Shown here piece after piece: positions 24,941-38,340 of a stretch of DNA of 64,000 nucleotides. A program made the position numbers and the translations under genes. The stretch comes from Gordius sp. MW1 (Eukaryota > Nematomorpha > Gordioida > Gordea > Gordiidae). Within the stretch, counting starts at the first letter, position 1; each line of letters starts with the position of its first letter. The stretch lies in assembly GCA_964036665.1 (NCBI GenBank), contig OZ038527.1:2108001-2172000 (forward strand), written 5' to 3'. The notes under the pieces are model-generated. The model saw only the letters and a program-made list of their open reading frames with translations, made no database searches and was not told the origin of the DNA.

Positions 24941-26479
24941 ATGCCAATAGTATATAGTTTTTCACCCTCTAATTTGCCATGGTTAAGGTATGTTCGTCGG
25001 TTGCTTTCGAACATGTTACTAACTATTTTTACCTTTTGCCTATTTTTATTTTTTTATTCTGTCGGTGATAATTACAAAAAAACCATTTATTTTATGAGAA
25101 GTATCAACGAAGTCAAATACTCTATGGTGTACAAAAGCGAGCCTGAAAAATTGGAAGATATTGAAGTTCAAAGTATGCCATTTGTCATTTCGCAACAGAT
25201 GATGACATTTACAAATACTATCGAATGGCCGAATTTTGCAACTCCAACTAATAACTCATATATGAAAAGAAAAATTAAAAAACCCCATTGGTCTAAATAT
25301 CACGAATATTGCCTTCAAACCGGTTATAATAACCCTATTGCAATCAAAGATTGTTGCCAAAAGCTGGCTATAATAGGATTTCAAATACCTTCATCAGTAC
25401 CTACGCATCAAACAAAGAAACAAGTTATTATTTTCTATTCCGACAAAAAGAAATTGCCATTCGTTAAGCACAACTTCAAATTGTGCAATGTAAAAAATTG
25501 CGTTATGGTACCGAACGATGAATTCTATTACCCATACGCTGACGCCGTTTTGTTTGTCCTAATTAATGAACGCAGAAAAAAACTTCCTAGGTCCTGGCGA
25601 CTGGCACATCAAAAATGGATATTTTTCAATAGAGAGCCTCCGGTGTCGATAATCATGCCTACTAAAAAACTCAAAAACTTTTTTAACTGGACTATGTCTT
25701 ACAGAATGGATTCAGACGTTCCAATTCCTTGGGGAACCATAGTTAAACGAGGTTCTTCTCAGGAAGACTTAGATGCTCCAGAATCCTTAAATTACAATGA
25801 CGACTCAATAGACTACGAGACAAATAATGAAGTTGCGTCTGATACTTTACTAAGAAAAGCCAATCAAATGATGGATGCCAAAACTTGTTGGTTTGTGAGT
25901 CATTGTAATACGTTAAGTAAACGAGAAGACGTCACGCGAGAGCTGGGACTTTATGTAACCGTTGATATTTATGGGGATTGTGGGACTTTGGAGTGTCCAC
26001 GTAAGCCACGAAGCCTATGCCAGAAATTGATAGAGAGCGAATATAAGTTTTACTTATCATTCGAAAATAGTTTTTGTCGAGATTACATTACCGAAAAGAT
26101 ATATGATACCCTTGACCTCGACGTTATCCCAATCGTGTACGGTGCCGTCAATTATACAGCCTTACTGCCTCCTCACTCATTCATAAACGTGAGAGATTTC
26201 GAAGACATACGAAGTTTAGCGAATTACTTAATCGATGTAGACAAATCTCCTTCAAAATATCTGGCCTATTTCTCATGGCGGCGGTGGTATAGAATTTTAA
26301 TACCAGATCCCTTTTGTAGACTATGTCAGAAGTTGAACGATGAAGCCTCAAATAGTCAACAAGACAAAACGAAAATTTACAAAGATTTAATTGAATGGTG
26401 GGAAGGACCTAGCGATAATCCTATGTGTACGCCGGTCTCCATCATCGATGGCAGAATAATTATCGAAACCGACATTTGA
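24941..26479 (+). CDS. Alpha-1,3-fucosyltransferase (GT10 family), intronless, 512 aa
   Basis: Golgi type II membrane enzyme that moves fucose from GDP-fucose to a GlcNAc-containing glycan. Residues 1-20 are cytosolic and basic near the end (RYVRR); 21-41 form the signal anchor (LLSNMLLTIFTFCLFLFFYS); a stem follows. The GT10 N-terminal domain carries WIFFNREPPVS and NWTMSYRMDSDVP (about 225-265). The catalytic C-terminal domain runs from about 312: CWFVSHCNTLSKRED, DIYGDCGTLECPR, then the donor-site motif YKFYLSFENSFCRDYITEKI (about 367-386), PIVYGAVNYT, PPHSFINVRDF and FCRLCQKL. The motif order fits core alpha-1,3-fucosyltransferases of invertebrates (FucTA/FucTC type); which glycan is modified cannot be told. 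No intron interrupts it, in contrast to its neighbours, so it could be an old retrocopy that stayed functional. Confidence 0.95.
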   Translation: MPIVYSFSPSNLPWLRYVRRLLSNMLLTIFTFCLFLFFYSVGDNYKKTIYFMRSINEVKYSMVYKSEPEKLEDIEVQSMPFVISQQMMTFTNTIEWPNFATPTNNSYMKRKIKKPHWSKYHEYCLQTGYNNPIAIKDCCQKLAIIGFQIPSSVPTHQTKKQVIIFYSDKKKLPFVKHNFKLCNVKNCVMVPNDEFYYPYADAVLFVLINERRKKLPRSWRLAHQKWIFFNREPPVSIIMPTKKLKNFFNWTMSYRMDSDVPIPWGTIVKRGSSQEDLDAPESLNYNDDSIDYETNNEVASDTLLRKANQMMDAKTCWFVSHCNTLSKREDVTRELGLYVTVDIYGDCGTLECPRKPRSLCQKLIESEYKFYLSFENSFCRDYITEKIYDTLDLDVIPIVYGAVNYTALLPPHSFINVRDFEDIRSLANYLIDVDKSPSKYLAYFSWRRWYRILIPDPFCRLCQKLNDEASNSQQDKTKIYKDLIEWWEGPSDNPMCTPVSIIDGRIIIETDI

Positions 26480-29400
26480 TTAAAATATTGATTAAAACGT
26501 GACAACAGGGTTGTAATAATTCTATGTAACATTACAGTATTAGCAAAAATATTAAAATCTTTTTGGAAAAGTATGGAAGTAATGATGAAATTCTATGCAA
26601 TATAATCTCTCTAACCACTTTTTAAGGTTAAGCCTTGTACCTAAAAAATCGTATATTTTCCAAATCTAACATTTTCGAATTGTAAGGATCACTATAAAAC
26701 ATATAAGCAATGTTTAACAATAGCGTGAAGTTTAGGAGGGTGAATTTTAGCTTTTTCATTAAGGATTTCCCGTATGTCTTAAGAAAATTAATTTTAAAAA
26801 CACCAAGTATTAGAGACAAGAAGAAGGCCTAAGTTATGAGAGAAGCTCGCAAGTTATATTTTAGTCCACTTCAACAAAAATATTTCTTCGTTAATTTTTG
26901 CATCAAAAAATGTTTAACAAATTAAAAAACTACAAATTATTGTAAAGCGACTTTATGGCATGCATTATGTTATAACTGCTATTTTCTTATAAACCATTAA
27001 AACCAATGTACAAATAGAATATATAAATAATGGATTAAGTATTTTTGAAGATCACAAACAATTGCAGTAGCTTTATTTTTTGTTGCCATTATTAATAATT
27101 ACTTAGCAAATTTTGCCTTAACAATCTTTAATTTTTAACTTCTTTCGTTTTAATAGCTATTACAGAGTTTAAAGAATGGTTTACTGAATTATTTACTACA
27201 GGCTATATATATCAATCTATAGAAATTACATAATCGTTTATTTAATGATTTTATACTATTTAATTATCTTTATGGTTCGAATACCATATCGATAAAATAG
27301 TGTGGGTAAAAATATTTGCTATTGTCATAAAAGGCCATTTGCGTAATTATAAATTTATAAATATATAAAATTGCTGTTAAAGAGCATGAAATATGCTCTT
27401 AGCTCCATTTTTAAGATTATTAAACATTGTGTTTCGACAATATTTGCCTCAAATAAATAAAGGGACGCAATTTAGTCAAATGTTTTTTTATACTTTAGGT
27501 ATATATATTAGATCTAAGGCATAGTTTAGTTAAAGTCATTAGTAAAAATGGTTATATATTTACGATCAACTTGCTAGCGATGCAGTAAATCCGAGAAAAA
27601 TATCGGTCTCATCGAAAAACCTACATGGGAAGAGAATTATTGGGGCTTGATCGAGACGAAAATTTTGACCTCGAGCAGAGACGATAAGAGATATTTTGAA
27701 CGAGTCCTGGCTTCAAAATTTTTACATTGGCCATCATATTAATAAAATAGTAAACTTAATTGCGTATTTTTTTGTGGTTCACAATTGGGTTGTTTAACGT
27801 CAATAAATATGGCTGTAATACATTAGATATTGTATAATTTACACATCCAAATCTACTAATAACTAAATTAGAGCACGGCAAATTTAATAATTTTGTAGTT
27901 TTAGCTTATTCCATAAAATATGATTGGCCCTTAGGTTTAAAATATTTTTATAATATATTTATTGCATATTTATATTCTTAGCATTAATATAAAAAATAAA
28001 CATTTAGACTAAAAATGTTTAGATAGTAGATTTTACCAAGCATCATCAAATTTCCTAACACATACATCATCTTGTATAATGTGATAATATTTTAAATCGG
28101 TGTTTAATTAATCAAAGATTTATATAAAATTTGGCCATAATGGCTATTTTACGCACCCCATAAGGATTGTTTTCGATAGCATCAGTATTTGAAATAATCT
28201 AAATAGATTAAATCATGAGTCTGCCAAGATGTACGCTTAAACTTGGGGTAAACCTCTGATATTCTCAAATTATAAATCACACCATGCATTGCCTTTCAAT
28301 TTCCACTACCTTTCACATTATAAGGTAGGGCTGGCAGAAATTTTAAATTTTATCAAATGTGGCAATTTTGCAATATAATATATGAGCATAAGCTTCATAA
28401 TTTTTCTATGACAAATATTTGAAAATGGATTATTTAAATAGTTTAGAGCATAATACCGAGTCATACACTATGACAGGATAGTTTACAATTCCAATGTAAT
28501 AGTTTTTGTTATAAAATTATATAGTGCAATTCATTAATAACCTTAAAACTTTCATGTTCCTATAACAGTTATAAGGCTACTTATATTGGTTGACTTTATA
28601 ATGTGTGCAACTCATTAAATATGTTAAAAACAATGATAAAAAGTATCCTCGTCCTTTGTGGTTTCTATAACAATATAATTAACATCTAATTAATGCTTTA
28701 CGACTTGATTATGTTGGTATCAGAGGGGTAACACTCTTGTCTTAAATTGAAAATTCTTGTTCTTAGGGCAATGTTTATTTTTGTCAATGTTAATCAAGGG
28801 CCCAGTAGTTTAAATATATAATTAAGTTATATAAAAGAAACTTTGTGTTTAATTGAACAATCTATATTTGGCAAACACGATAGCTTTTATACAAATATAA
28901 TTTTTAGATACTTTTTTAAAAATTTGCCCTTCTTATAAAAACTTTTCTTTTATTAATTGAGAGTAAAGTATTACACATGCACTATTAATGACATGTTGCA
29001 CATTAAAAATGCATAAGGTTTTACATAAAAAGATAACTTACCATTATGATATTTTAAATTTTTTTTAAATGTAATAATTTAAAACCAGAGAAAAAACTTA
29101 TACAGTAAAAATATTTTATTCCAGGCCGAGACGAGACCAAATCGAGATTTTCTTAATCTCAACTTAAAATTATTAGATTTTTTCCAGACTGAGACGAGAT
29201 CGAAACACTAGGCATAGCCAGAATGATCCTAAAGGGAGAGACAATAATCATTAAATGAATGGTATAATAATTATTTTTAAATATTATATCATAATTTCGG
29301 TAAATAATATTTCCATGTCCCCCAAAGCCAGTGGTTACCTAAACTATAAACAATGATCCTTTAGTAAACAAACTATTTGTCATTCTTACTAAAAATAACC

Positions 29401-29832
29401 TTGTATTTTTATTGGAATGATTACGTATTTTACTTTTACATTTAGTTTAAAAATATAGACTACCGTAACTGACAAGCAAAAAACTATGAATAGAGTAACT
29501 ACTAGTTTAGATTCCCCTTTTCTTACAATTAACAATGCTCCTAAGTAAAAAATTTTAATGTGCTCTTATTATTAGATAGGGCTAATATTATTTAAAATTA
29601 TTTATGTATGATATTTAATCCAAATTATATAATAATTAACTGAGAAACCAGATTGAATATACTTGTCAATAAATATTTTTTATAATTTGGGATGTATTTT
29701 AAACATGGACTATCTGTCCATAGCTATGGATACGTCTATGGTTATAAAATGGTTATAAACTATTTGTACCCATATGATAATAACGATAAAAATTATTTGT
29801 AACATCGATCCATTTTTGAATTTTTTTCTCAT
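26480..29832. other. 3.3-kb gene-poor AT-rich stretch with a GACGAGA-type repeat pair
   Basis: No supported gene. At 27595-27720 and 29120-29215 there are runs of the words CGGTCTCATCG, GATCGAGACG, CCGAGACGAGACC and GAGACGAGATCG. The right block ends CGAAACACTA, similar to hAT-type CACTA ends. These may be the two ends of a 1.6-kb element; the inner sequence is AT-rich and non-coding. Confidence 0.4.
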
Positions 29833-30297
29833 ATGGAATCTTTTGAATTTAATCTCAATTTGGAATCATCCACTGATAGCAAAATATTGGATCCTTGGTG
29901 CCCAAAATGTTCGCATTTGAATGCAAATCACAAAAATTTAGATTTAGTAAAAATGGATCAAAATGTGTCATGTCATAATTTATCTTTTGCTTATAATAAT
30001 TCGTTAAATTACAAGGATTGTTCTTCTACGTTTAAAATTGATATGAAGAAAGATAATAGAGAAATTAAGTTTTTGTTTAACAAGGTGCCAAAAACAACAA
30101 GCACATTTAATAGTATATCGAGTGTTACTAATCACCTCTCCCCAACTTCAAACTTATATAATAGAATGCCAGCTTTATCAGGTATTTTTAATTATGACAA
30201 TTACTTAATTATTAAAAAGCATACACAAATAACTTTATTGTATCCAAGGCAAATATCCCCAACAATGGCTTTGATCAAAAGTATCTATTATCATTAA
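29833..30297 (+). CDS. Small ORF, 154 aa, unrecognised
   Basis: ATG at 29833 to TAA. The start (MESFEFNLNLESSTDSKILD) is acidic, then WCPKCSHLNANHKNLD looks like half a zinc site (CxxC then spaced His), then Ser/Asn/Thr-rich sequence. No partner Cys pair, no family match I know. The low-complexity tail and lack of introns make it doubtful; it could be a real short gene, an exon or chance. Confidence 0.3.
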   Translation: MESFEFNLNLESSTDSKILDPWCPKCSHLNANHKNLDLVKMDQNVSCHNLSFAYNNSLNYKDCSSTFKIDMKKDNREIKFLFNKVPKTTSTFNSISSVTNHLSPTSNLYNRMPALSGIFNYDNYLIIKKHTQITLLYPRQISPTMALIKSIYYH

Positions 30298-31567
30298 TAT
30301 TTGGCAATAATTTTTTAAATAATGTAATCATTGTTTTTTCAATTTTTGTTACATATTTTCAAGTGTATTTGTAGAAAAATATTTTGTTTTTTACATATGT
30401 AATATTTTTTATCAAAAATTTATTATATAAATATTTATATATTCTTATATATTATTGTTATAAATTTATTAATCTATAAGCATTTTATTTTTTTTTATAA
30501 AACATTCAATAACATTTATTATGAAAAAAGCAAAATATATATGTGCTAGATATTTTAGAATAATTTAGCCAGGGTCATTTTTATCGAGGCAAAAGAATTT
30601 TATTGAATTTCTTTAATCAATAAATACTCCATAATTGAAAAAATGTAATTTGTCAGAAAAGGAGGGACATTAAAATATTTTTCAACTACATATCATATGT
30701 ATATTTAATAATGCAATAGACAATTCAAAATAAAGGTAATTTATGTTTTTTAATTGAATAAAATTGCAAAAATATTGTTTTTATGTGATTGATAAATTTT
30801 TGCAATACACGCCTTTTACCTGTCGTTATCGATTTTCGATTTAATCCTTTTATTGAAAGGTCCACCCCCCCCCCCCCCCTTATATTTATCCTTTGTCACT
30901 ATTAATCTCTAGCTGTGTGTCAAAAAAATTTCCTCAACGCAAAATTAGGTTTCTTTTTACCCCAATTTTGGCCTAGATTGGCTTTATCGGGCTAACGAAC
31001 GTATTTTTTAAAGTAATTGCACTAATTACCATGTTGAGTTTTAAAAATAGGTTAGAGAAAAATTAATAAGCCTTTTATCAATATTTTTCTGACGCATTAT
31101 CTCATCTCTAACCATAGATTAGATAGACTGTTGAATACCATTTTTCCGCCATTTTGATATGTGCACAAATAAGAGAAGGACATATAGATTATGGTAATTT
31201 TGGTTAATTAAAGTTTTGTTAAAACGTAATAAATAATGTATCGAACTAGTTAAATCCATTAATTGCATAGCAATTAAAATTAAAAACAGGATTTTTTAAA
31301 ATACAGGAGGTTGTGGTAAAATGGTAAAATACATAAAGCAACGTCTGTGAAGGCGTATCGTATCATCATGTTATAATGGTAAAAATATTATTGAAAACAG
31401 CCTTTTCAATAACTAATTAATTTAACATGGCAATATGAAATACTCTTCATAGTATCGCTAAAGTTGATTCGCTTTAGAAAATTCAAGCATCCAAGTGTCA
31501 CGAATTTTATTGCTCGATTTTAATTTTTTATTTGTAAAAAAAATTATCATTCCATGTTTATCTTAGC
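30298..31567. other. Intergenic stretch with a C-tract and a dispersed repeat
   Basis: A C tract lies at 30864-30879. Copy 2 of the repeat seen at 3285 lies at 31128-31290 (ACCATTTTTCCGCCATTTTG, GTGCACAAATAAG, AAAACGTAATAAA). No gene seen. Confidence 0.5.
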
Positions 31568-34500
31568 ATGGGAAGAGAAACGGAAGGAGCGACAATGCTT
31601 GACATTTCTGGCTCATCTTCTAAATGTAAGTTTGAATTAAGATTTCAATATGAATTCGTTATTTTTATTCATATGACGCTAATTGTGCCCTAATTTAAAT
31701 GATATTTAAATGCCAAACAGTCATGTCCATTTCATAAGGTAATTTTGTGAGTTCTTTGGCCGTTTTGCACACAAATATCTGAAATATAAATGGTTTTTAA
31801 TGCTTCTGTACGATTTAGCCGCTCTCAAGCTGTTACAGGCCATTAAAGTTTGACGTTCAACTTTTATTAATGGTGACATGGCATTTGCATCATGCGAGCA
31901 AAGCCGTTATATAAGGTGGAAGTGAAGTGATAACAAAAGGACATAATGCCAAAACATTTTTTCTATAGAATTAGCAAATTAATGATCAAAATATCGGAAT
32001 TAATCATTTTGCATCTTCCTTATTTATTAAACCGGAGGCTGCGATTAGAGATCTGCACGGGTTACCCGAAACTCAACCCGACATCGGGTCGGGTCGGGGT
32101 CGAGTTGAAAATTTTAGAATTCTTTCGGTTCGGGTTCGGGTTCGAAATTTTGAAAAAAAATTGGGTCGGGTTCAGGTTGAAAAAAAGCGACTTTGCAGTT
32201 CTCTAGCTGGGATACTGGCGACCACCTTTAAATGTTCTTTAATCTAGGTATGATGGAAGCCATGCTTTAAGATCTAATTTTTGAGTCATAATAAATAGAT
32301 GCTACCAAGGCTTTTGGACCTAATTTTTTAAATTTGTTAGTTTTAAGTTCAAGTGAACTTTGATTACTAAATTCAAATAAAGGTTATTTTTAGCAGAAAT
32401 ATTTTGTGTTAAAATTATGACATATAAAATTAAATAATCAAATTTGCCTTGACCTGAAACATGAAATCGGCCGCCTTAGTGAATTTAGTCCCCCGTTACG
32501 CCATCATTAGCTCGGGCTAAAAAGTGATAAAAAACTCATCAAGATTTTAACATTTGTTTATAAGTTACCTCGCTTGTTATTCCGATAAACCTTGGCGTGT
32601 CAGCCTGAGCCCTCTAAAAAAATTAAATATTTAACAGTATGTTAAAAAATGGTAAATATTGCTACGATATTTTACTTCAAAATTTTGCTATTTTAAAATA
32701 TTTAAAACTTATCGTCTGTTTTTCATCTACGACCGCAGTTTCGGTACAACGACATTTGCCATCGGGAACTTACACTTCACCCGGCATATCCATCCTCGAA
32801 TCATACGTGTATGGTCCCGGGGGCACCGTAAGTTCGTTGACGAGTCATCGACGTTTCGAAAACGATCACGATCAAATGCCCTCTGTAACAGCTGATATCA
32901 AACGCGATGTGCCTGCTGGGCCGAGTGAGACGTTCATTCACGCGAAATTGGGGCGCGAAAAAGCAGACGATAAATTGGAGTTATGGTCAAGTGATAAAAG
33001 TATAAGTGATAACGGGGTAAAGGATGAAATTGGGATTCGAAGTGAAGAAGTTTCGGGCTTGCAAGATGACGAAATTGTCCATAGCTTTGGGGAAGAAGTG
33101 GAATCTGAGAAATTGGACATGAAAACCTTAGAGGAAAAGCCTTTTAAAGAGCTCTCTTATATGCAAGACGATCAGAGGAGTGAAAATGACGAATTGTTGA
33201 TATTACCGCATTTTCGCAAAAATTTAACGCGATACCAATCGACCCCTATTAAGGCAAAACTATTGGAATACACGAAAACTTCTTCGTGTGAATCAATTGA
33301 TAGAAAATCGTCCCCTGAAATTTTTCCAGAAAACCACGCGCACCCTTTTAAAGCGAAAACTCTGAGCTCACCTACGGACATTCACCAGGCTATCACACCG
33401 AGGTTTGGCTTAAACGGAGCGGAAAGTAGTAAAGCCGTCCAATCTAATCACTCTTCAACTCTCGTCTTTTGCGTTTCTTCCGGCGTGCAAACCAACATTG
33501 GCGAGGATGAAAGTGGTAAATTCTCGCACGAAAGTCTCGGGAACCACGATTATTACAAAGATGAAAATTTGGAAAGGAGATTTTCGAAGGACAGTAAAGT
33601 TCTTTCGGAAAAACTAGACTCGACCCAAACCCAAACCAACAATCTTTGCAATGATGAAATTGGTGGTAGGTTCTCCGATTCTTTAGAAAGTAAATTTACG
33701 AGGGACCGTAAAATTTCTTCGGAAAAATTTGACACGACTCAACCGAAATACTATCATACACATATAAATCGGCACGGAGACGAAATTAAAAGGATGTCCA
33801 GCTCTTTGGAAGGTGACGAGTCTCGTGAAGACTTCAAAATTTCGGTGGGAAAAATAGATTCCCCTCATACCCTACCCCAAGATAACATGGAGGATCTGTC
33901 TAGCCTCGATAGCTCGCACAAAGAATCGATCTTGAGGGCAACTGGTGCAGCGAAACGACGCCATCGCAAAGATTTAGTACACAATTCTCGTACACACCAG
34001 CTCCCCCACAGCCATTCCACCACCCGACTTCAAACTTCGCACTGCGGTTTCAATACCTTTAACATAAGCGTGAAACCGTGCCCTGCTCACACGGAAGAAT
34101 TTCGTTCGTTGAACGATTGCAATAAAAATTTGGTAGAACTGGTATCGAGCCTGGTTCGAGAAATATTAAGAAACAGGCCCGATATGGGATCGACCGAATA
34201 TAACGGACCGGGTCGGGCCGTGAAATTAACTAACCCGGTCGTAGCTATGGTTGAACCGATAGATAGACGGGTCCCGGAAAAGGTGATTGGCGCTTCTCAT
34301 AAGCGGGCTGCCAAATTCTCGCCCCAAACTTCTAGCGTCTCGAGCAGTGGCGCCGATGTGATTTCTGATCCTTCCAGCCGGACGGATAATTTGAAAATGG
34401 TAAAATATTATTTGTCAACTTCTACAACACAATCCATTGGTTTTTCTAAAGAGAGTGAAAGTGTAGAATTTTAGTGTCGTTGAAATTATAATATTTAATA

Positions 34501-37500
34501 AAAAAATTAAATGGTAATGTGCAAATAGACGTTAAATTGATACGCGTATACCCATTATGTAATGTTGTTCTTTTAAAATTAATAGTTTATAGCTACTTTC
34601 AGTGCAAAAATATCGTATTTTAATTTTAAAATTTTATTAAAAAAAAATGTTGACAATAGGTATCGTTATCGATTAATTTGTATTTATACCTCTCTTTTGG
34701 CCCCAATTTCAACTTAATAATTTGTTTAAGATAAAACATTTATCGGCTGGCTAAATGTAAAAAAAACTAATATATTTAGCAATAATGAAAGGGGACAAAG
34801 TTCAAGTTCATAAAAAAGCTGTTATATTTTGTATAGGTCATAGAAAGGGCGATTAGGAGGCAATTAAAGAAACGAATTGACATGAAAGGAGCCAAGAGCT
34901 CTTCGGGTCTCAATAGTTCAGCCAGTGTCCATAGCCAATGGTCCACCCTAAAAGATTCCCACGATCGAAACCACGCGCCCGAGCACGAAACGGGCTTGAT
35001 TGAAAGAATTAGCGAAAATGTTATATCACGCTTGTTACCTCATCTCCTACAATTGAGTTCTGACCTTTTAAATAGGGGTTCGTTGAGCTATAATTCATTA
35101 GTAATAAATTGGATAGCAATTAATAATCGTATTTTAGTCTATATTTTAGGAATGACCTAAGTAGTTATTTCTGTTAATAAGGATAACTTACTTACATTTA
35201 ATAAGGTTAGCCAGCTTCATGTTAGCATAAGCTTAGGACTCGCTTTTTTGAATTACAAGTTTTAGCGTAATCAATTTATTAGTAAATGGTTTCTCTAAAT
35301 TCTTCCAGCTAAGTGATTTTGAAAAAGGGCTAAATATGAAAAAAATTAGCGGTTAAATCGAATAATAGTTAGAAACATATTTAACACCTTTAATACAACT
35401 ATTATCGAATTTTTTAAAACCACCCTAAAACTTTCTAATAATATTCGTGTAAGCAGCGGGACGAGAAGAGACGCCTGCATCTTTAGAATCCAGTCAACTA
35501 TCCGACCGCGTCCCAGATTTCCGTCCCCCTAGAAGATCTCACCAATCCTCGAACCCATCCACTCCCAAAAATGGCCGCCAAAATTCGGATGACCCTTCAG
35601 CCATTAGTGAGGGTCGGGCCAGCCATCAGTCCCACGTGGGCCCATGCGACATTTGCGACATTAGAAAGGGGCAAAAGATAATGGAGAAGAGAGGTCGAGG
35701 TTCTGAGATTAAGAGAGATTATTTGCCCGATAGCCCTTTTAATAAAACATCGACCGGCGCAGAATCATCTGGTAGCGATAGATCTTATCGCAATAACATT
35801 GGTAAGAGAAAGTTTTAGCTTGATAAATGTTTTTTTTTCACCAGCAGAGGAACACTTGATGTTTTAAGGGCATATATGTGCGCCAGTATAAACGTACTAC
35901 ATACGTTAATCACGTTTAATTGACTGATACTCTTTGCTTTTTTTATATAGGTGGATTACATTTAAATGACATCATAGATCAAATTTTTTCATGTTAAAAT
36001 GCTTTAAGTAGGTAAAATTGATACATGAAATATACAATAAACGAGCATAAAATAATATAAATAAAAAACTATTTATAAGGTTCGTCAATAGCCAACACGG
36101 GCCATGTGTCTGATAAAAATTTGTAATTATATTTAGCTATTACAATGCCGATTTTTTGAGGTAAAATAAAGCTGGGTGAGTATTTAGCTTTAGGGGATCT
36201 AATTCCTATCGATTAAAAAATGCTAATGCTCTCTTGCCAAAAGTAGCGGAACAGGAAGCTACTACTGGAATAAAAATTTTAAATTGAGCAATGGCTCGGT
36301 ATTTAGTGTTTTACGATCTTCCGCACAAGAAAGTGGTTTAAAATTATTATTAGTTGGAGCGAAGATATCAATGCAGGTTTTTATTAAATATGATTAAATA
36401 AATAATGGTTTTTTGGTGACTGCGTTAAGCCGAATAAAAATCTTGTTACGGTATTTGCTTGCGTTTAAATTTTAAGTTTAAAACTCATTTTTGTTGATTT
36501 CTTTGCCTTAATATGCTGTTTACTTGTTAGTCTTGTAAAAACGGCCGGGTTTTGTTTGGTCAACCTATGGTTTAAGTCGACTAAACACGAACAGACAAAA
36601 GGGTTGTTCACCAAAAATATTTTGGTCTATTTATGCGACCAAGAAAAATAGACCAAAAAATCTTTGCTTTGTTGGCGTTTAGTCGACTAAAACCATAGGT
36701 CGACCCAAAAAAAACCCTGTCGTTTTTACAACAGCACTACCTTGCTATTAAGCGAAAAAGTCTAGGGGTGATTTTTGAAAACTAGGTTTCCTAAATAGGA
36801 AGTGAGGACTCGCCCAACGCATCATAATCCCAAATGTAATCTAAATCCATTATGGGCTCGATATTATACACCCAAAGGGTTGTAATGAGAGTTGGGTATT
36901 TAAAGCTATATTTGGCCCCGTAAAACATCATTAAGGTTTAAAACGTCAAATCAGTTTTAATTTTTTTAATTTCTAGCCGAACAGTCAATCAACGTCTCCC
37001 GAACATACTCGGAGCTTTTCATACCTCTCGACAAAAGCCTCGATGAGACGCCTGCAAAAGATTCCTTATCGCAATTCGTTACGGACCTCGATTCTCTCAC
37101 GCTAAAAGTTAGCATAACATTAAATTATAAACAAAAGGTTAAGCAAGATAGTCGTTATTCGCAACAATCAAACGTTTTCTTTTTTCAAATTGAGAGTTCT
37201 CGCCGCATAATATGAATCTCAAATTGGCTAACTTTTAAAGCTTTTTTAAAGCTCCTTTACATAAAATAACAAAAAAATCCCATGCAGGTGTATTAATAAC
37301 GGTGTGCGCCAAAATGGTCCAGATTTTACCCTCCAACATTTTTTCTTAATTGAAGAATATCACATTTTTTCAGAGGTATTTCCATATAATTGGTACGAGC
37401 GTCATTAAAATCCTTTTTTTAATCCTTAATGATAATTATACGTTTTGTAAAATAAGATTTTTAAATTAAAATGTATCGATATGAAATCTTCCGAATACTC

Positions 37501-38340
37501 ATGGCAAAACGATCTTATGAACGAATTAGCAACCTCGATATTTTTAAGACTATGACTAAAATTTACTTACACCTATATCGGCATCGAATTAGGTATAGTA
37601 GTTTTAAGGATTTTTAATTTCACCACCCTTAAAAAAATTATATAAATCAATAAAAATTCACACCAAAAGATTATTTAATTTAATATCCTGAAAATTGGTA
37701 TGAACAAAAACTAATAGTGCTATCGCCAATAGTTAGTAACCCTATAAATTTTATGAACAAAAACGTAAACGCGTACTGGGTTAATATAAATACAATTAAT
37801 GTTGTTTTATCAAGTTTCACCTAACTACTGAGCAGTAGATAAAGAACGGCTAAATGTAAATGCACGTATTAGGATCGCCTGAGAACGTTTCGTCCCGATT
37901 TCATCGTTAATTCCTGGTGTCGGCAACAACACGTAGCTCTGTTAGCCGTTAAAAGACGGTCCTCTCGAGGAGGCAAGCTTAATTCTACGGGCAACCTAGC
38001 AGCAGTGACAGATTGTGGGAAGGGCTCTACCCTATCCCTCAGAGACAGGTATTTCATTAATAAAAGACTCAGGAGCCGAGCGAGAAAGTTGAAGTCTAAG
38101 CCCGGGGCTTTGGTAAAACCATTCAAAATATGCGAAGAGACCATTAAGAACGAGCGGCAAGAGAGGCAGCCAACCGTTTTGAATGATAAAGGGGTCGAGA
38201 GTGGGAATCGCGTATTGGGCTGCCCTAAAGTTAGCGTTTCCAAATATTATGCTAGCCCCCAAAGACAATCAATCTTTAGGGGTGGTGGTAATAGATACGA
38301 AGATTTGGATACCGTGCCCGTGCTTGAACATTCAAAGTAG
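31568..38340 (+). CDS. ALMS-motif protein (Alstrom-syndrome-protein/CEP295 class), 6 exons, 967 aa
   Basis: Exons 31568-31625, 32739-34399, 34837-35077, 35457-35801, 36977-37107, 37873-38340 join in frame to 2904 nt. Exon 1 encodes MGRETEGATMLDISGSSSK. The large exon 2 is polar and Ser/Glu/Asp-rich, low-complexity, with imperfect internal repeats of the type SKDSKVLSEKLDSTQ, TRDRKISSEKFDTTQ and REDFKISVGKIDSPH. Exon 3 has ERAIRRQLKKRIDMK, a likely helix. The last exon begins DRLRTFRPDFIVNSWCRQQH and continues VALLAVKRRSS: the pattern (R)FRPDFI..S..R...L of the ALMS motif, found at the C-terminus of ALMS1, CEP295 and C10orf90, which act at centrosomes and cilia base. The assignment rests mainly on that motif. 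I cannot say which family member it is. Confidence 0.8.
32045..32205. repeat. Repeat end with GGGTCGGGT words, in ALMS-motif gene intron 1
   Basis: It begins AGAGATCTGCACGGGTTACC and continues with repeated CGGGTCGGGTCGG, TCGGGTTCGGG and GGTCGGGTTCAGG words. Matching words occur at 12430-12545 and 17515-17600. The tip resembles AGAGACCTGCACGG at 54673. Only one end is seen here. Confidence 0.5.
36528..36739. mobile_element. Foldback MITE family F1, copy 4 (ALMS-motif gene intron)
   Basis: Best preserved F1 copy: TAGTCTTGTAAAAACGGCC and GTTTTTACAACAGCACTA at the tips; GTCGACTAAACACGAACAGA and its inverse GTTTAGTCGACTAAAACC inside, with GACCAAGAAAAATAGACC in the middle. Confidence 0.75.

Noticed and set aside
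26628..26819. 63-codon minus frame with a hydrophobic stretch near the fucosyltransferase
   Set aside because: It has no family match, splice partner or conserved motif; AT-rich DNA gives such Phe/Leu-rich frames by chance.
32659..33868. Frames overlapping the large ALMS-motif exon
   Set aside because: They are shadows of the 554-codon exon, which joins in phase on both sides.
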